Positions 34,026-45,821 are shown, counted from the first letter of the stretch. The stretch is DNA of 64,000 nucleotides from Phanerochaete sordida (GCA_019973155.2 BPQB01000015.1:546580-610579), one strand, 5' to 3'. Numbers and translations are program-made. The notes: generated by a model not told the origin, from the letters alone.

Positions 34026-34904
34026 ATGTCCCATCCCCAAGACGCCAAATCTCGCTTCGACTTCGTCCCTCGTCCGGTTGCGCTGGCCGCAGCCCACGTC
34101 CGTCCGAAGCCCATTGCCACCAAATCGACCGCCAAGGAAGCCGACGACGACATTATATCCATTCCATCTTCCCCACCACCCGCTTCGCTCCAGCCTGCGT
34201 GGTCGTATCCCCAGGTCACCCAAGAGATGTACGAGGTCCGCTGGGGGTCGCACAACCCGCGCCACGTGCAGCGCGCGATCGCCCTGCTGCGCGAGCTCGT
34301 CAACTTCGGAGAGTTCTGCGCCTCGCATCTGCGCCTGACCGGCGACGAGCTGCGCGTGCTCGACGTGCTGGAGTCTTGCCTCGCAGGGGACGCGTACTGG
34401 ATCGCACGCGGGGAGCCCCGCCCGCCCATCCGCGCTAGCCCTCGCGAGCCTCTGGTCCCGGTCATCCAAGAGACATGGGAGGAAGACCTCGCGATGGTGC
34501 GGCGCGCGCGGCGCGAGGGCCGCACGCTGAGCTACCGCAAGGTGTGGCGCATGCGGAACCAGCCTAGCGGCGAGCTCGGCTGCGGGCTGGTGCTCACTCC
34601 CGAGCTGCGCGACACGGAGCCCGAGAAGGGCGACGGGCCATACGACCACATTGATGCGGCGAGCGTGTTCTTCGACTACGTCACCTCGGAGGCCTTCGCA
34701 GAAGTGCATGGCGCGCTCGATAAGTTCGAGTTCGGCACGTTGTTCCTCCTGCGACGGCACGTCGTATGGTGGCAGCGCGAGGCGCGGCTCAAGGCCTGGA
34801 TTGTGGCCAAGGAGAATAGCAAGGCATTGGAACAGGCCGAGGGGAAGCATAAGCTTACCGAGAACACAACCGTGGTGGTGCCGCGGAGGAAGGTCAAGGG
34901 GTAG
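34026..34904 (+). CDS. F5, long-form member of the W-G...D-P family
   Basis: A single-exon gene of 292 aa. The ATG at 34026 gives MSHPQDAKSRFDFVPRPVA and is chosen over the longer frame because TATAAA sits just upstream and F7 starts at the equivalent place. A basic/Pro-rich leader of about 60 residues precedes the domain: TQEMYEVRWGSHNPRHVQRA, LRLTGDELRVLDVLESCLAG, a Trp/Arg middle (RTLSYRKVWRMR), DHIDAASVFFDYVTSEAFAE and GALDKFEFGTLFLLRRHVV. The last part is KENSKALEQAEGKHK and a TTVVVPRRKVKG end. F7 (46249-47127) has the same length and the same ends (FDFVPRPVA, VVLPRRK). The leader could be a targeting or flexible region. Function unknown. Confidence 0.72.
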   Translation: MSHPQDAKSRFDFVPRPVALAAAHVRPKPIATKSTAKEADDDIISIPSSPPPASLQPAWSYPQVTQEMYEVRWGSHNPRHVQRAIALLRELVNFGEFCASHLRLTGDELRVLDVLESCLAGDAYWIARGEPRPPIRASPREPLVPVIQETWEEDLAMVRRARREGRTLSYRKVWRMRNQPSGELGCGLVLTPELRDTEPEKGDGPYDHIDAASVFFDYVTSEAFAEVHGALDKFEFGTLFLLRRHVVWWQREARLKAWIVAKENSKALEQAEGKHKLTENTTVVVPRRKVKG

Positions 34905-36015
34905 ACCGCTACTGTTACGTCCCGAGTACATACTCTGTAAGGTCCAGCGTTATCGATAACCATCCGTGTTACGGAAGACTATCCTTGAATTACCCGGGTG
35001 CAGAATTCACAAGGCAGACGATTGGTAGGTGCCGCACTGTCGATTACCTTGACGCTGTATCCGGTGAATGGCGACGACTGTTTATCTAATGAGATCTGGT
35101 GGACACGCAGCGAGACAAAACGGCACGAGGGAACGTACTCACGGTGACTATGAGTCTGAGCACAATCGCTGCAGCCTAGATCTTTGTGGGCTATGTAGCT
35201 TCCTCATCAGTGCCACGAGCAAATACATCCCCTTTGCAATATTGCACGTCGATCCTTTGCACCACATGATCCATGCCGGCTTCATGTGCTTGATACAACG
35301 GTGCTCCTAGCTGCACGAAGGTAGCGAGCTGGCCAGGAGTCGTACCATCAGCCTCGACCAATTCAAGGAGTTCCAGGTCGTACCACCACATGCGTAGCTT
35401 GCGACGACGATGGCTGGAAGGCGGACTAGATTCGACAGGATGTAAGGCGCCAGTAATCCCCGCAAGGTGATCCACACGGCTCGCACGTCTGACCTTGATA
35501 AGCCCGCCGGCGGAGTCGACGCTATCGGTGCGATCCACAATTTGCGAAGACCGCCACGTTCGCCGAGAAGTACGAAGCAATCGATTAATTTGAGGCTTAC
35601 ACCCTGCATCTGACCAAGTAAGCCCTAATCAAATGTCAACAGGAGAAGAGCGGCACTAAGTCCGCGACGTACACGAGTCAATTGTAGTGCGTGATCGCGA
35701 ACCTTCCGCCCATATCATGCAATATGTGCTGGGACGCTTGCTGCCGTCGAAGGCGACGTTAGAAAAAGCACTCGATAGCATACATGTTGCACTGTTAGGC
35801 TTCCGTTGTAGACGGCGTCATGGAGTTCGACGTACGTACCTTGGGAACCGGGACACAGTAAGAAGGCTTCGGACGGGGCCTTGGCCTTGTGCTGACAGAA
35901 CAAGTGGCGAGAGGTGTGACAGCTGATAGGAAATAGTACACATTATAGCTTTGGTTATACGGTAGTAGACTCTACGATGATAAATAGAGTTAAAGTAGGG
36001 CAAGCAGCAGCCGGT
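34905..36015. other. Intergenic between the F5 and F6 3' ends
   Basis: Only short, motif-free frames are present. The sequence is AT-richer than the genes. A frame at 35307-35609 on the minus strand was considered and not supported. Confidence 0.4.
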
Positions 36016-36555
36016 CTACGCCAAGCGGACGCCACACTTAGCGTCGGAGATGATCCGCTTGTACCAGAAGAGGTGGTTGCGCTCGTCATGCGTCAGCCGG
36101 CCAGGCTTGTTGCACTCCGCGAAGGCCTCCGTGTCGACGTACGCGAGGAGCGAGTTGAGGATATCCAGCGTGTTCGAGTAGTGCTCGCCGGGCTGATAGG
36201 GCCGGCCCGTGTACGCGCAGTGCGCCGCGAAGCCGTCCACGACGCGCGACGGCTTCGGCGCGTAGCCTGGCCGCGGAGGCGGGCACGCCTCGGGCTTGAA
36301 CTTCTCGCAGACGGCGTACGCCTGAAAGCCGCGGCAGGCACTGTGCGCGGGCTGTGGGAGGCGGCCGCGGTCGAGCGGGGCGGCGGACCAGCAGGCGTTG
36401 AGCATCGCACTGAGGACGTAGAGGAAGCGGCGCTCGTCTTCGTTCCAGAGCATGTAGTGCTGCAGCTCGTTGGAGAGTGCGGTGAGGTCTTCGGGGTGCG
36501 GTGGGATGCCCCAAATGAGAGAGTATGCGGCAGTCTTCGGCTGGTGGTGCGACAT
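36016..36555 (-). CDS. F6, short-form member of the W-G...D-P family
   Basis: A single-exon gene of 179 aa: MSHHQPKTAAYSLIWGIPPH, LWNEDERRFLYVLSAMLNAC, a conserved Pro-rich middle (YAPKPSRVVDGFAAHCAYTG), RPYQPGEHYSNTLDILNSLL, AYVDTEAFAECNKPG and RLTHDERNHLFWYKRIISDA. It pairs most closely with F8 (47655-48215): TxAYxxxWG, NDEERRF, VVDGxxxxCxYxGRPY and DAERNHLxWYK are shared. The short form lacks the long leader and basic tail of F5 and F7. A TATATAA box is on the minus strand at 36670-36664, about 110 bp upstream. No GGCCAC box was seen. Function unknown. Confidence 0.7.
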   Translation of the reverse strand: MSHHQPKTAAYSLIWGIPPHPEDLTALSNELQHYMLWNEDERRFLYVLSAMLNACWSAAPLDRGRLPQPAHSACRGFQAYAVCEKFKPEACPPPRPGYAPKPSRVVDGFAAHCAYTGRPYQPGEHYSNTLDILNSLLAYVDTEAFAECNKPGRLTHDERNHLFWYKRIISDAKCGVRLA

Positions 36556-37503
36556 CGCAGAGGGCAGAGGAAGTCGACGGTGAGGAGGTGGGGGTGTGCT
36601 ATCGCGTAGGCGTTGGAACCTGAGTCTCGAGTTTGGTGCGGATAAAGTCAGCTCACGAGCAGATTATATACCATTTTCACATAGCGTTGGGCCGCCGAGG
36701 CCGCCAGCCAAGGTAGGCCGCAGAGGCGTACCACAAGGGCAGCGCCGTGGCGTAGGTAGCATCTTGCGCGGAGACAAGCCGAGATCTGTAGCGGCCCCGG
36801 GGTTTATCTGTACAGCCTTAGCTCGAGAACAACATTGGCATACAAAGCGCGGGATGATACGCTTGTTCTCCGGGTATCATGCACGATGTCTCAGTTTTTT
36901 GCAGCGCTCGCGCGGGGGAGCGGGTGGCATCTTCGATGTGGCCTAGGAACACCGCTTGTTCAGCCTGTGATGGCGCCTCCAACCCTTGAAGCTGGAGCCC
37001 AGACCGCCCTACATCCACTCGACATGTACAAGTCGACATCAGCTGCGCTCTGGTCAGAAGCTGGCATCCTCACCCGCTCATTACTCCGGTGTGACGCTTT
37101 CGGATGGCGCTTTCGCGGCTTGCCAGCGCTAGACCGCAGACTTCGATGTGGCGAGCGGTCTGGAACGTTTGGGTTGTGAAACCTGTGTACAACAAAGCAC
37201 AAGGGAGTGCTGTGAAGAGTTAGCCTCCAAGACAAGCCGTTGTAGTAAGCGAATGAACGCACCAGTAAGCAGTGCAGAGGTCGCAAAAAATAGGGGTTGT
37301 GTGCTTACGTAAGCCCTGCCTGCGCCACGAAGGTGTTCCGACGGCTCGAAGAGCCGGACGATGTGTCACCAAATGACATTCCACGAGTAAGACGAGGATA
37401 CAGAAACAGTCGCGCATCTATGAACGCCCATGTCTCACTCTCTGGGGAAACGTACAAGTACACATTACAGCGTCCATGTCGCAAAGTCCGGACTGGACAA
37501 AAC
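36556..37503. other. Intergenic, no gene seen
   Basis: Apart from the F6 promoter (TATATAA at 36664-36670) no feature is supported. Frames around 36835-37179 are unpatterned. Confidence 0.4.
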
Positions 37504-38605
37504 TCATGCGTGGAGGATTCTGTCGGGAACTGCTATGGCAGCCAACCTCCAGATATTCGCGAGGAAGAAAAAGTCCATGTGTGCGGGAAGGCAGCGTGAG
37601 AGCAGCACAGCGTACATGACGCCGAAAACCGCGACGACTCCGGCCGGCGGAGCGCGAGAGCGGCGCGCTTGGGCGAATGAGGAGCACACTGGCGCAGGAT
37701 GAGGAAAGGTGACGATAGATACGACGGAGGAGAACGTACGAAGAAGGTATCCGGCGATGGTGCTTGCGAGAGTTGTGGAGGCGAAGGGAGTGTGCGCGAG
37801 CCAGGTGAGGAACGTCATCATACAGGCGCTGTACCCTCCTCGTCAGACGATAGAAGAACGAAAAGATGAACTGGATACTCACGAGAAGACGTTCTCACGG
37901 ATGATATTGCGAGCGGCCTTGCGTACAAAGGCGTGTATCGCGCCGAGGAGCATCATCGTCACGAACGTAAACATTGCCTCGACCACGGAAGTGTCGAGGA
38001 TCACCCCTGAGACGACCATCGCGAAGACAGCCGCGCCGACAACGTAAATGGGCAGTGAAATTGCGCCAAAGTCGACGGTGCCGAGCCCGATGCGGCCGAA
38101 CACCTGAGCGGAGTGCGTGCGGCGGATGCGCACGCAGCGGCGGCGTGTCGCGCGTTCGCCGGCGTAGCAGGTGAGCACGCCTGGGCGGCGGACGACTGTG
38201 ACGGGGACGGCGAGCGCGTATGAGAGCGCGACACTCGTGGCCTCGAGCCGGTCGAAGTTGGCGCCGCGCACGGCGAGCGTGCGCATGATCGCGAGGAGGA
38301 TGTCGGCGCGCAAGGCCATCGACGGCCGCGCAGGGTCGGATGGGGCGTCGAGCGGCTCACGGTGGACTGGAAATGAATGTTAGTGGTGCGAACACCAGGA
38401 TGGGGGGCGTGAACGTACGAGCTGCAGGCGGACGCCTGGGACCGTACTTGGTTCCGCGCATGAAGGCCGTGCGGCGCATGGCGTTGGGCGCAGAGTCTGC
38501 ACGCACAGGACCCATGGGGCGTCGTGCTGCAACTCGAGAGGGCCAGGGTAGAGATATGGAGCGGGTGAAGAAGTCCGAAGGACGAGAGGTCATGCTGATA
38601 GACAT
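37504..38605 (-). CDS. Multi-exon hydrophobic membrane protein, unrecognised
   Basis: Exon 1 (38605-38419) gives MSISMTSRPSDFFTRSISLP and MRRTAFMRGTKYGPRRPPAA. Intron 38418-38367 has GTACGT/TTTCCAG, and exon 2 (38366-37883) begins LHREPLDAPSDPARPSMALR. It continues through NFDRLEATSVALSYALAVPV, CVRIRRTHSAQVFGRIGLGT and VDFGAISLPIYVVGAAVFAM to FVTMMLLGAIHAFVRKAARN. A GTGAGT donor at 37882 leads to SACMMTFLTWLAHTPFASTT. Four or more hydrophobic segments are visible. The 3' end is uncertain: a GTACGT donor after AGYLL could move the reading to another frame, so 37504 is one of two possible stops. A fragment of a paralogue lies at 22380-22545. I do not recognise the family. Confidence 0.55.
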
Positions 38606-39601
38606 TGGAGTGCGAGATATGCGAGGTGAAGTCCTGCTTCAAGAGATGGTGAGAGTGTAGAGTCAAATCGTTTCTGAACCTCTCGACAACCACAACGGGA
38701 ATTTATACGTTTCGAGGCCCTCGTCCAAAGAAGCCATCCGCTGCAATGTGGGCCCTCCGACGTTTGCGATCTCGGAAAGTCGTCCAGGTCCGCTGCATAC
38801 AGCCGCATCGGTCTCGATTACAACGACGAGCGAGCATGGAGTCCGTGGATGCCAAACTCAGGTAGGCGGGATACTTCCAAAAGGAGTTGTAGTTCGGGCT
38901 AGCCAGGCGGATGTTGAGGTGTGTGGATGGCGGAAGCGCAGAAATGGCAGCGTCGGGCCCGATTCGAACGCCTCCATACGCCTCCATGCTTGACTGGCAG
39001 TCGGGCGACGGCGTGGGCGAGCGGAAGCGCGACTCACGGAAGAGGGGAGCCATGCTCATGAAACATGGCATGCGGTCTCTTCGCTCGCGTATGCTTCCAT
39101 GACGCAGTTAGGCCGCATATACTCAGCGGATGGTGGTCGCTTCAAGCCGTGGTACACGGGAAACTTGTCGTGTGATAACGAGGGCAACTCACAGAAGTAT
39201 TGCAGCAGATTAAACTCACTCAACATTGTTTCTCGGGTCCTCCCAGCCGTTTAAACGTTCAAGAGTATGGCCGAGGATAGTCTGAGCACAGGCGGTGGTC
39301 GCGAGAGGCCAAGTCGGGAGGCGCGCCCAGGCGCTAAGGCGGCAGGGCGTGGGAATACGCGTGACAAGCGCCGGCAGCCCCTCCTGCCGCATCGAGCAGA
39401 CCGTCAAACTCGTCGCCCGAATCGCCGCCAACGCCGTCCAGCTCGACGTCTCCCTCAAAAGAACCCCAGCGGTGCGTACCTATGCCCCTACGCTGCTCGT
39501 CTGCGAAAGAACGGCGGAAAACGGCTATGGCGTTGTGTTGGATGCGCGGCGGGTGGACTGGATGCTGATCCTCTGCGCTTTCTCTGCCTAGGTCGCCCAG
39601 C
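38606..39601. other. Upstream region of the ribosomal gene
   Basis: No gene is supported. The last 200 bp probably hold a 5' UTR intron of the ribosomal protein gene (GTGCGT near 39471, CCTAG at 39588-39592 just before the ATG), common in fungal ribosomal genes (inference). Confidence 0.35.
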
Positions 39602-40588
39602 ATGTCGTCAAAACTCCCCTCCGTTCTCTCCGCCACCGACGAGGAGATCCAGCTCCTCCTCGCGGCCCAGGCCCACATTGGCACGAAGAACTGCGACAAG
39701 CAGATGGAGCCGTACGTCTGGAAGAGGAGGTCTGACGGTGCGTTTCCGAGCAATTATGCGGCCGCGCGCAGAGCTGGACGAGTACCTGGTCGCCTCTAGG
39801 CATTCACATCATCAACATCGGCAAGACTTGGGAGAAGCTCGTTTTCGCTGCCCGTATCATTGCCGCCATCGAGAACCCGAACGACGTCTGTGTCATCTCG
39901 GCGCGCCCCTACGGCCACCGCGCGGTCCTCAAGTACGCCGCCAACACCGGTGCCCAGGCGATCGCTGGCCGCTTCACCCCCGGTAGCTTCACCAACTACA
40001 TCACCCGCTCGTTCAAGGAGCCCCGTCTGATCATCGTCACCGACCCCCGCGTCGACCACCAGGCGATCCGTGAGGCGTCCTACGTCAACATCCCCGTCAT
40101 CGCCTTCTGCGACACCGATGCGCCGCTCAAGTTCGTCGACGTCGCCATCCCCACCAACAACAAGTCCCGTCACTCGATCGGTCTTATGTGGTGGCTCCTC
40201 TGCCGTGAGGTCCTCCGCCTCCGCGGCACCGTGCCCCGCACCCCCGACGGCTGGAACATCATGGTCGACATGTTCTTCTACCGCGACCCCGAGGAGGTCG
40301 AGAAGCAGCAGCAGGAGGAGGCTCAGGCCAAGGCTGCCGCTGCCGCCGAGGAGCCCGTCACCGACTGGGCCGCGACCTCTGCCCCCGCTGGTGGCATCGA
40401 CCCCACACTGGCTACTGAGGGTGGTGCGTAGCGCTGATTTTTGCTCGATTTTGCGCTTGCTGACTCTTGATATAGGCCTTGACTGGTCTGCTGAGCCCAC
40501 TGCGCCCGGCACGACCGACTGGGCAGCGGAGCCCGCTGGTGCTGGCTGGGGCGCCGACGCGACCGCTGGCGCCTCTGGCTGGGAATAA
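39602..40588 (+). CDS. RPS0: 40S ribosomal protein S0 (uS2)
   Basis: Small-subunit ribosomal protein, needed for 40S maturation. Exons are 39602-39737, 39800-40423 and 40476-40588. Exon 1 has [20 protein letters not shown] and [20 protein letters not shown]. Exon 2 has [88 protein letters not shown] and [20 protein letters not shown], all core uS2 blocks. Then come an Ala/Gln/Glu-rich stretch and a [17 protein letters not shown] acidic Trp-rich tail, partly in exon 3, ending ASGWE. Codon use is strongly biased to C-ending codons, as expected for a highly expressed gene. Splice signals are GTGCGT and CTCTAG, TATAG. Confidence 0.95.
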
Positions 40589-41450
40589 GCAGCCTAGGGT
40601 ACCATCCTACACGACTGCACGCACCTGTCGATATTGCTATGTAGCTCATTTATTTCCTTCTTTTCCCTCGAGAGTCGAGACGTCCTGCGTGCGACGCGTA
40701 TGAACGCTCAACGCCGACAGTCTCGCCGCGAGAGGTGCGCTGGGCAGGCTGCGGGTCTTGTCTGACACATGTTGTATACTTACGGGGTTTCTTCATCTGC
40801 TTGGGACCATACTCAGCTGGATAGCCATACACTGTGTGCCACCCTAGTGATCTTCGCAGCCAAATCTCGAGCCTGCCCGTCAGTCTGTCGCCGCTGACCC
40901 TACGCCACATGACTGCACCATGCGCTCTACTGCACGCGGCGTCTTCGCTGCACGTTCCGTCCGTTCAGGCTCGCGACTTCTTGGCCTCGCGTAGACTTGC
41001 TTAGGCATCGAAATCCCCAGATTGATTTTGATTTCGTTTGCGTGCCTCATCGTCGTCGAAGATGCAGACCTTGTGCTCCCGCCGCCATGCTGCTCATCCC
41101 CGGACACCGGTCCCGGGGTCCGAGGTCAACCTTTGTCTCCCGCTCGGTCTGCAACTCTCCGCGCATTTTCGTCGTCGTCACCGACATCGACCACGCTTTC
41201 TTTATCTCACCTCGAGCATACACACGTCTCTAGCCTCCCTTATCGAATTTCGCTGCATTTTCCTCCACAATCTTGGCGGCATTCGCGATATCACGGCGAC
41301 CATGCGCACCGTCCGCGCTTCGAGCGCTCGCAGCACGCACCTCGAACGGCGGGCTGACTCGAGCAACGTGCACACGCCGGCTGATAGCCTTTCGGATGCG
41401 CCCTCGATAGCCTGGCGCAAGAGGACCATCGATGGCGAACCGCGGGGCCC

Positions 41451-41457
41451 TATATAA
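41451..41457 (+). promoter_or_regulatory. TATA box of the glucosamine-6-phosphate deaminase gene
   Basis: TATATAA in a GC-rich setting, 108-114 bp upstream of the ATG at 41565. Confidence 0.5.
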
Positions 41458-41564
41458 CGGCCCCTGCGCCCCGCGAGGCGCAGCGAGCCCCTTGCCTCCG
41501 GCCTCCACCTCCGCCCGCTCTCCAGCCACCCTCCTCGTCTCCCGGAAGCCCTTGCTAGGACAGA

Positions 41565-42678
41565 ATGCGTGCGTACTGGACACGCTGTGAGGAAACGACG
41601 CTGACAGTGCTCGCGCAGGTCTCATCATCCGTGACGATGCCTCCGCCGTCGGCGAGTACATCGGCAACTACGTCGCGAAGCGGTGCGTCGTGTTTGCTGT
41701 CTCTGAACGACGGATGTGCTTACGTGCTTGCAGAATCCTCGACTTCAACCCAACGCAGGAGCGGCCGTTCGTGCTCGGCCTGCCCACCGGCTCGTCCCCC
41801 ATCCCGACTTACAAGCACCTCATCAAGCTCGTTAAGGCCGGGAAGCTCTCGTGCGTGACCCGCTCTCCTGCACTCTGTGCGCAGCTCTGACTGCGTCCAG
41901 GTTCAAGAACGTCGTAACGTTCAACATGGACGAGTACGTCCAGCTGCCGGAGGACCACCCGGAGAGCTACCACACCTTCATGTTCCGCGAGTTCTTCTCA
42001 CACGGTACGTCACGCGTCTCATTATGTGTCTCCCCGCACGAACGCGTCGCCTCGCAGTCGACATCCCGCCATCGCAAGTGAACATCCTAAACGGCAACGC
42101 CAAGGACCTCATCGCGGAGTGCAACGCGTACGAGGCGAAGATCAAGTCCTACGGCGGCGTCGAGCTCTTCCTCGGCGGCATCGGCGAGGACGGCCACATC
42201 GCGTTCAACGAGCCCGGCTCCTCGCTCCAGTCGCGCACGCGCATCAAGACCCTCGCGTACGACACCATCCTCGCGAACGCGCGCTTCTTCGGCAACGACA
42301 TCTCCAAGGTCCCCCGCATGGCCCTCACCGTCGGCGTCCAGACCGTCCTCGACTCGCGCGAGGTCGTCGTCGTCGTCACCGGCCAGCGCAAGGCGCTCGC
42401 GCTCAGCCAGGCCATCGAGGGCGGCGTGAACCACCTTGTGCGTCGCCTCTCCCGCTGACCCCCGCCTACGCTGACCCCGCGCGCAGTGGACGCTCAGCGC
42501 GCTGCAGACGCACCCCTGGGCGCTCATCGTCGCGGACGAGGACGCGACGGCCGAGCTCAAGGTCAAGACCGTCAAGTACTTCAAGTCCATCGAGCGCGTG
42601 CAGGAGGAGGTTGAGGAGATGCACGCGCTCCTCAAGAACTCGCCCGCCGAGCCCGAGCAGGTCGGTAGCATGGACTGA
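41565..42678 (+). CDS. Glucosamine-6-phosphate deaminase
   Basis: Converts glucosamine-6-phosphate to fructose-6-phosphate and ammonia, the last step of amino-sugar (chitin-derived GlcNAc) use in the cytosol. Six exons: 41565-41568, 41619-41683, 41734-41850, 41901-42004, 42058-42437 and 42487-42678. The first exon is only four bases (ATG C), spliced to give [20 protein letters not shown]. Family motifs are [39 protein letters not shown] (catalytic Asp/Glu region), [20 protein letters not shown] (catalytic His and Glu), [15 protein letters not shown] and [20 protein letters not shown]. The C-terminus SKLK-like [10 protein letters not shown] is normal. Introns carry GCTGAC branch sites. No other GlcNAc catabolic genes are adjacent. 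Confidence 0.95.
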
Positions 42679-44663
42679 ACGCGCGCTGCCGTGTTGCTCA
42701 GACGCGTTGTCGTCTCGCTAGACGCAAAACTGAACGGGCACGCCCGCCCCAGGGCGATGGCGAAGGGCGCGGGCGAGGCGGACGTGAGTGCCAAATAATT
42801 GCTCGATGCTTTGTATGATTAGAGTGGATTGGATAGACATGGATTGGAGCTGGAATGCTGTCGCAATGGTAATGCACTTCACGGAGCATTGAGCCGTCCT
42901 CAAAGCTGGGAGACCGGTCATTCAGACAGACTGGAGTCCGCGAGGTCGCGTCAGATGCTCATGCTCGCACGAGAGCGCGAGACATAGGTCCGGTGGTCCT
43001 CATACCGTTCCCTCGCGAACGGTTCGCGTCCCACTCGCGACATTGCAACAGGACTTGGTGACCCAGCCGGAACCCCCTGGCCGTCTGCTGTCTTCGCGAA
43101 GCACCGCCGGGGCTGATCCTGGGATCCTGGCGGAAAGCCTATCGCCCTGCGCTCCGGACATGGCCGCGCTCCGCACGACGAATAGGCTTTTGCCTCTGCG
43201 CTTCGCCCGCTGTGTCTCAGCGCACGAATTTCGAAGGCCTGAAGGCTTGTCCTGCAGCAGCCCACAGCGGTCCTGGGCGTCCTCTTGCGACGCGCGAGCG
43301 CGCATGCGGGTCTCGTCCACGCGCTTCGTCGCGATGGAAATCCCACGCTTGCCATTGCTTTCCGCCCCCAGCGGGTGCGCGCTGACAGCTTTTTCCATGG
43401 ATACCCAGTCGCGAGCGCACTCGCTCGAGCCTAGGGCGCCGACGCTGGTAGCATGCTCGCTCGAGACAAGCGGAAAAGCATCTCTGGACAAGGTTCGGAA
43501 TGTTCAGATTGGACAGCTTGTACGAGATGTGGCGCAGTGCGTGGGAGGCCCTGGTGTCCGGGCAGAGGGGATCCTTGCGAATATCTTGCACGTTCGTGCT
43601 CTGGAGATATTGTCAGTCCACGCAGTTTGCTCGTGCGTGTACGTTGATCTTGACCAATGTTTTGAACGTTTGGCTCGCAAGGCGCCTTCGTCTGGTAGAG
43701 CGGCGCCACTATTCGCACCCTTTGAGCGCGGAGCGGATGTTCGCGTACATTTCAGAGACACCAGAGCACCCCAAATGTTTGATAGAGAACAGTGCTGTAT
43801 CGTCAGTGTATCGTCGCGCCACCTTGGTCTAAGCATGATGGTTTCGCGGTGAGATCACGTACTTAGAGAAACAGAGAGAAACTGATTATTGAACAAAATT
43901 GCGCAGCATACACGGTGTAACGCGGAGAAGTATATATTTCTCATGCGGACGCGGAGCTCTTCTTCTTCTAGGCCAGACCACATCACCGTCATCGCCGGTG
44001 TCAGCTTTTGTTCATGGTTCTGCTCCGTGTCGTGGTTCCGCGATTCAGACGATATGTAGCTCACTTCACGACTGGGGCAGCGGAGCAAGCATCTCTCCCG
44101 CTATTATTAGATACACGTCTTTATGAGAGCAGATTACGACCCGCTGTCAGCTCAGAAGGTCCTTCAGCGTCGTCCGACGTCGTCTGTGTGCCTGGGAACA
44201 GCGGAAGGTGGCGTCTACGCGGAAGCGGGTGAATAGGCGACGTCTTCTTGCATCTTGTTGTCTTCCACTTGTCCGCCCGGGCGGACGCCGCGAATGACAA
44301 GCTTCAAACTCAAGCGCACTGCTTCAGCTGGCGATCCGAACTCGTCGTGAAGGCAGAGACGCTGATGCTGGCTGCGGCGCCGGCGAGAGAGGGCTCGCCA
44401 CGGAGTCTCATGGCTTTTAAATTGGCTGCAAAGCAGGCCAGGCTCTATCGCATCGGCTCGCCACACGGCTGAGAGATCGGGGCCGAAGGCGAGGACAGAG
44501 CCGGCGGACAATTTTCGCGGCGTGGTGAACTCATCTGCCGCTCGCCAAGCCAGCGGCGCCGAGGTCGGGCGTTGGACAGCCTCTCCGCGCTCGCTGATCC
44601 TCCACAAGGCTTGCTCATGCCCAAGTCGCCGGCCAGCACAGACCGCAATGGACGTTTGGACCG
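42679..44663. other. Two-kilobase gap, no supported gene
   Basis: Frames up to about 270 codons occur (43043-43852) but begin at a non-ATG and show no motif. Composition is mixed. Nothing here pairs with another sequence in the window. Confidence 0.35.
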
Positions 44664-44670
44664 TATAAAA
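44664..44670 (+). promoter_or_regulatory. TATA box of methyltransferase paralogue 2
   Basis: TATAAAA lies 57-63 bp upstream of the ATG at 44727. Confidence 0.55.
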
Positions 44671-44726
44671 CTCTGACACCTCGTTCCTGGCCTCCACCTT
44701 TTCCCTCCTCGACCCCTGACGACGCC

Positions 44727-45821
44727 ATGGCCGTCCTCGGCGTCACCGGCGCCGTTGTCTACGCCCAGCGGAACCCGCGCTTCGTCCTGCTGCTCGTCGT
44801 CTTCCTCTCCTTCAGCACGCTCCTTCTGCTCCCATGGCACCCTGAGTCTTCTCTGTCAATCAGCGGCTACCTGCCCAACAAGTTCCGAGGGTCGGTCTCG
44901 CTCGAGGAGTTCGTGCGGCAGGAGGAGCTGCGCTACGCGGACGTCCTCGCGCAGCGCCAGGACATGATCAAGCACTACGGCCCGAACCCACAAGACATTG
45001 ATTCGTGCGTATCCTACTTGCATGGCACGCCGCCGTCGCTGATTGTCGCTGCAGGTTCCCGCCCGGCGACATCTTCTACACGCTCTGGGACTTCTTCATC
45101 CCGGCGTTCAACTGCCCACACCGGCTCGACCGCCTGGGCGCGCTCGGGGACGGCGGCAAGTGGGTGTGCGGCATCGACGCGATCGCGCGGCAGCGGCACC
45201 CGTGCGTCGTGTACAGCTTCGGCGTGAACCACGACAGCTCGTACGAGGCCGCGCTGCTCCAGCGCGCGCCGGAGTGCGAGATCTGGGGCTTCGACTACAG
45301 CGTAACGATGTTCGGCCCCGAGATACACAACAACCCGGTGCTGGCGTCCAAGACGCACTTCTTCCCCTACAAGCTCGGCGCGCACGACAACGCGCACCTC
45401 TCGCCGCCCGAGTTCACCATCCAGGAGCTCATGCGCCGCAACGGCCACGAGTTCATCGACATCCTCAAGGTCGACGTCGAGGGCTCCGAGTTCGACTCGC
45501 TCGCGGCGTTCCTCAAGCCCTTCGTGGGCCCGAACGCGCCGCCGCTGCCCATCGGTCAGCTCGAAATCGAGATACACGCGTGGGGCGACCTCGGCAGTTT
45601 CGCGTACTTTTACCCCTGGTGGACCCTCCTCGAGCGGGCGGGCCTGCGGCCATTCTTCACCGAACCCAATATCGTGCACGTCAGCCATCTCCAGGCGAGA
45701 CCGGACGTTGTCGAGGTGTGTCTCAGCCTTCCTTTGTCACGAGTCGAACGCTGACGACGCCCCGCAGTACTCGCTGCTGAACGTGCGTGGGCAGCACGCT
45801 CTCGTTACCTCCAATTGGTAG
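44727..45821 (+). CDS. Membrane-anchored methyltransferase-domain protein, paralogue 2
   Basis: Exons 44727-45004, 45055-45715 and 45768-45821. A single helix near the N-terminus (FVLLLVVFLSFSTLLLL) anchors a lumenal or extracellular catalytic part. Core blocks are FYTLWDFFIPAFNCPHRLDR, GDGGKWVCGIDAIARQ, VVYSFGVNHDSSYEAALLQR, EIWGFDYSVTMFGPEIH, FIDILKVDVEGSEFDSLAAF (canonical D-V-E-G-S-E), IEIHAWG and LRPFFTEPNIVHVSHL. It is METTL24/FkbM-like and about half identical to the gene at 14519-15665. It lacks the intron that splits the Trp of FYTLWDFF in that copy. Substrate unknown; localisation inferred from the anchor. Confidence 0.83.

Noticed and set aside
38935..38985. tRNA-like B box (GTTCGAATC on the minus strand)
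   Set aside because: No matching A box or cloverleaf could be folded around it.
43043..43852. Long plus-strand open frame of about 270 codons
   Set aside because: It starts at TTG, has no recognisable motif, no paralogue here and no splice partner; overlapping minus-strand frames are similarly long.
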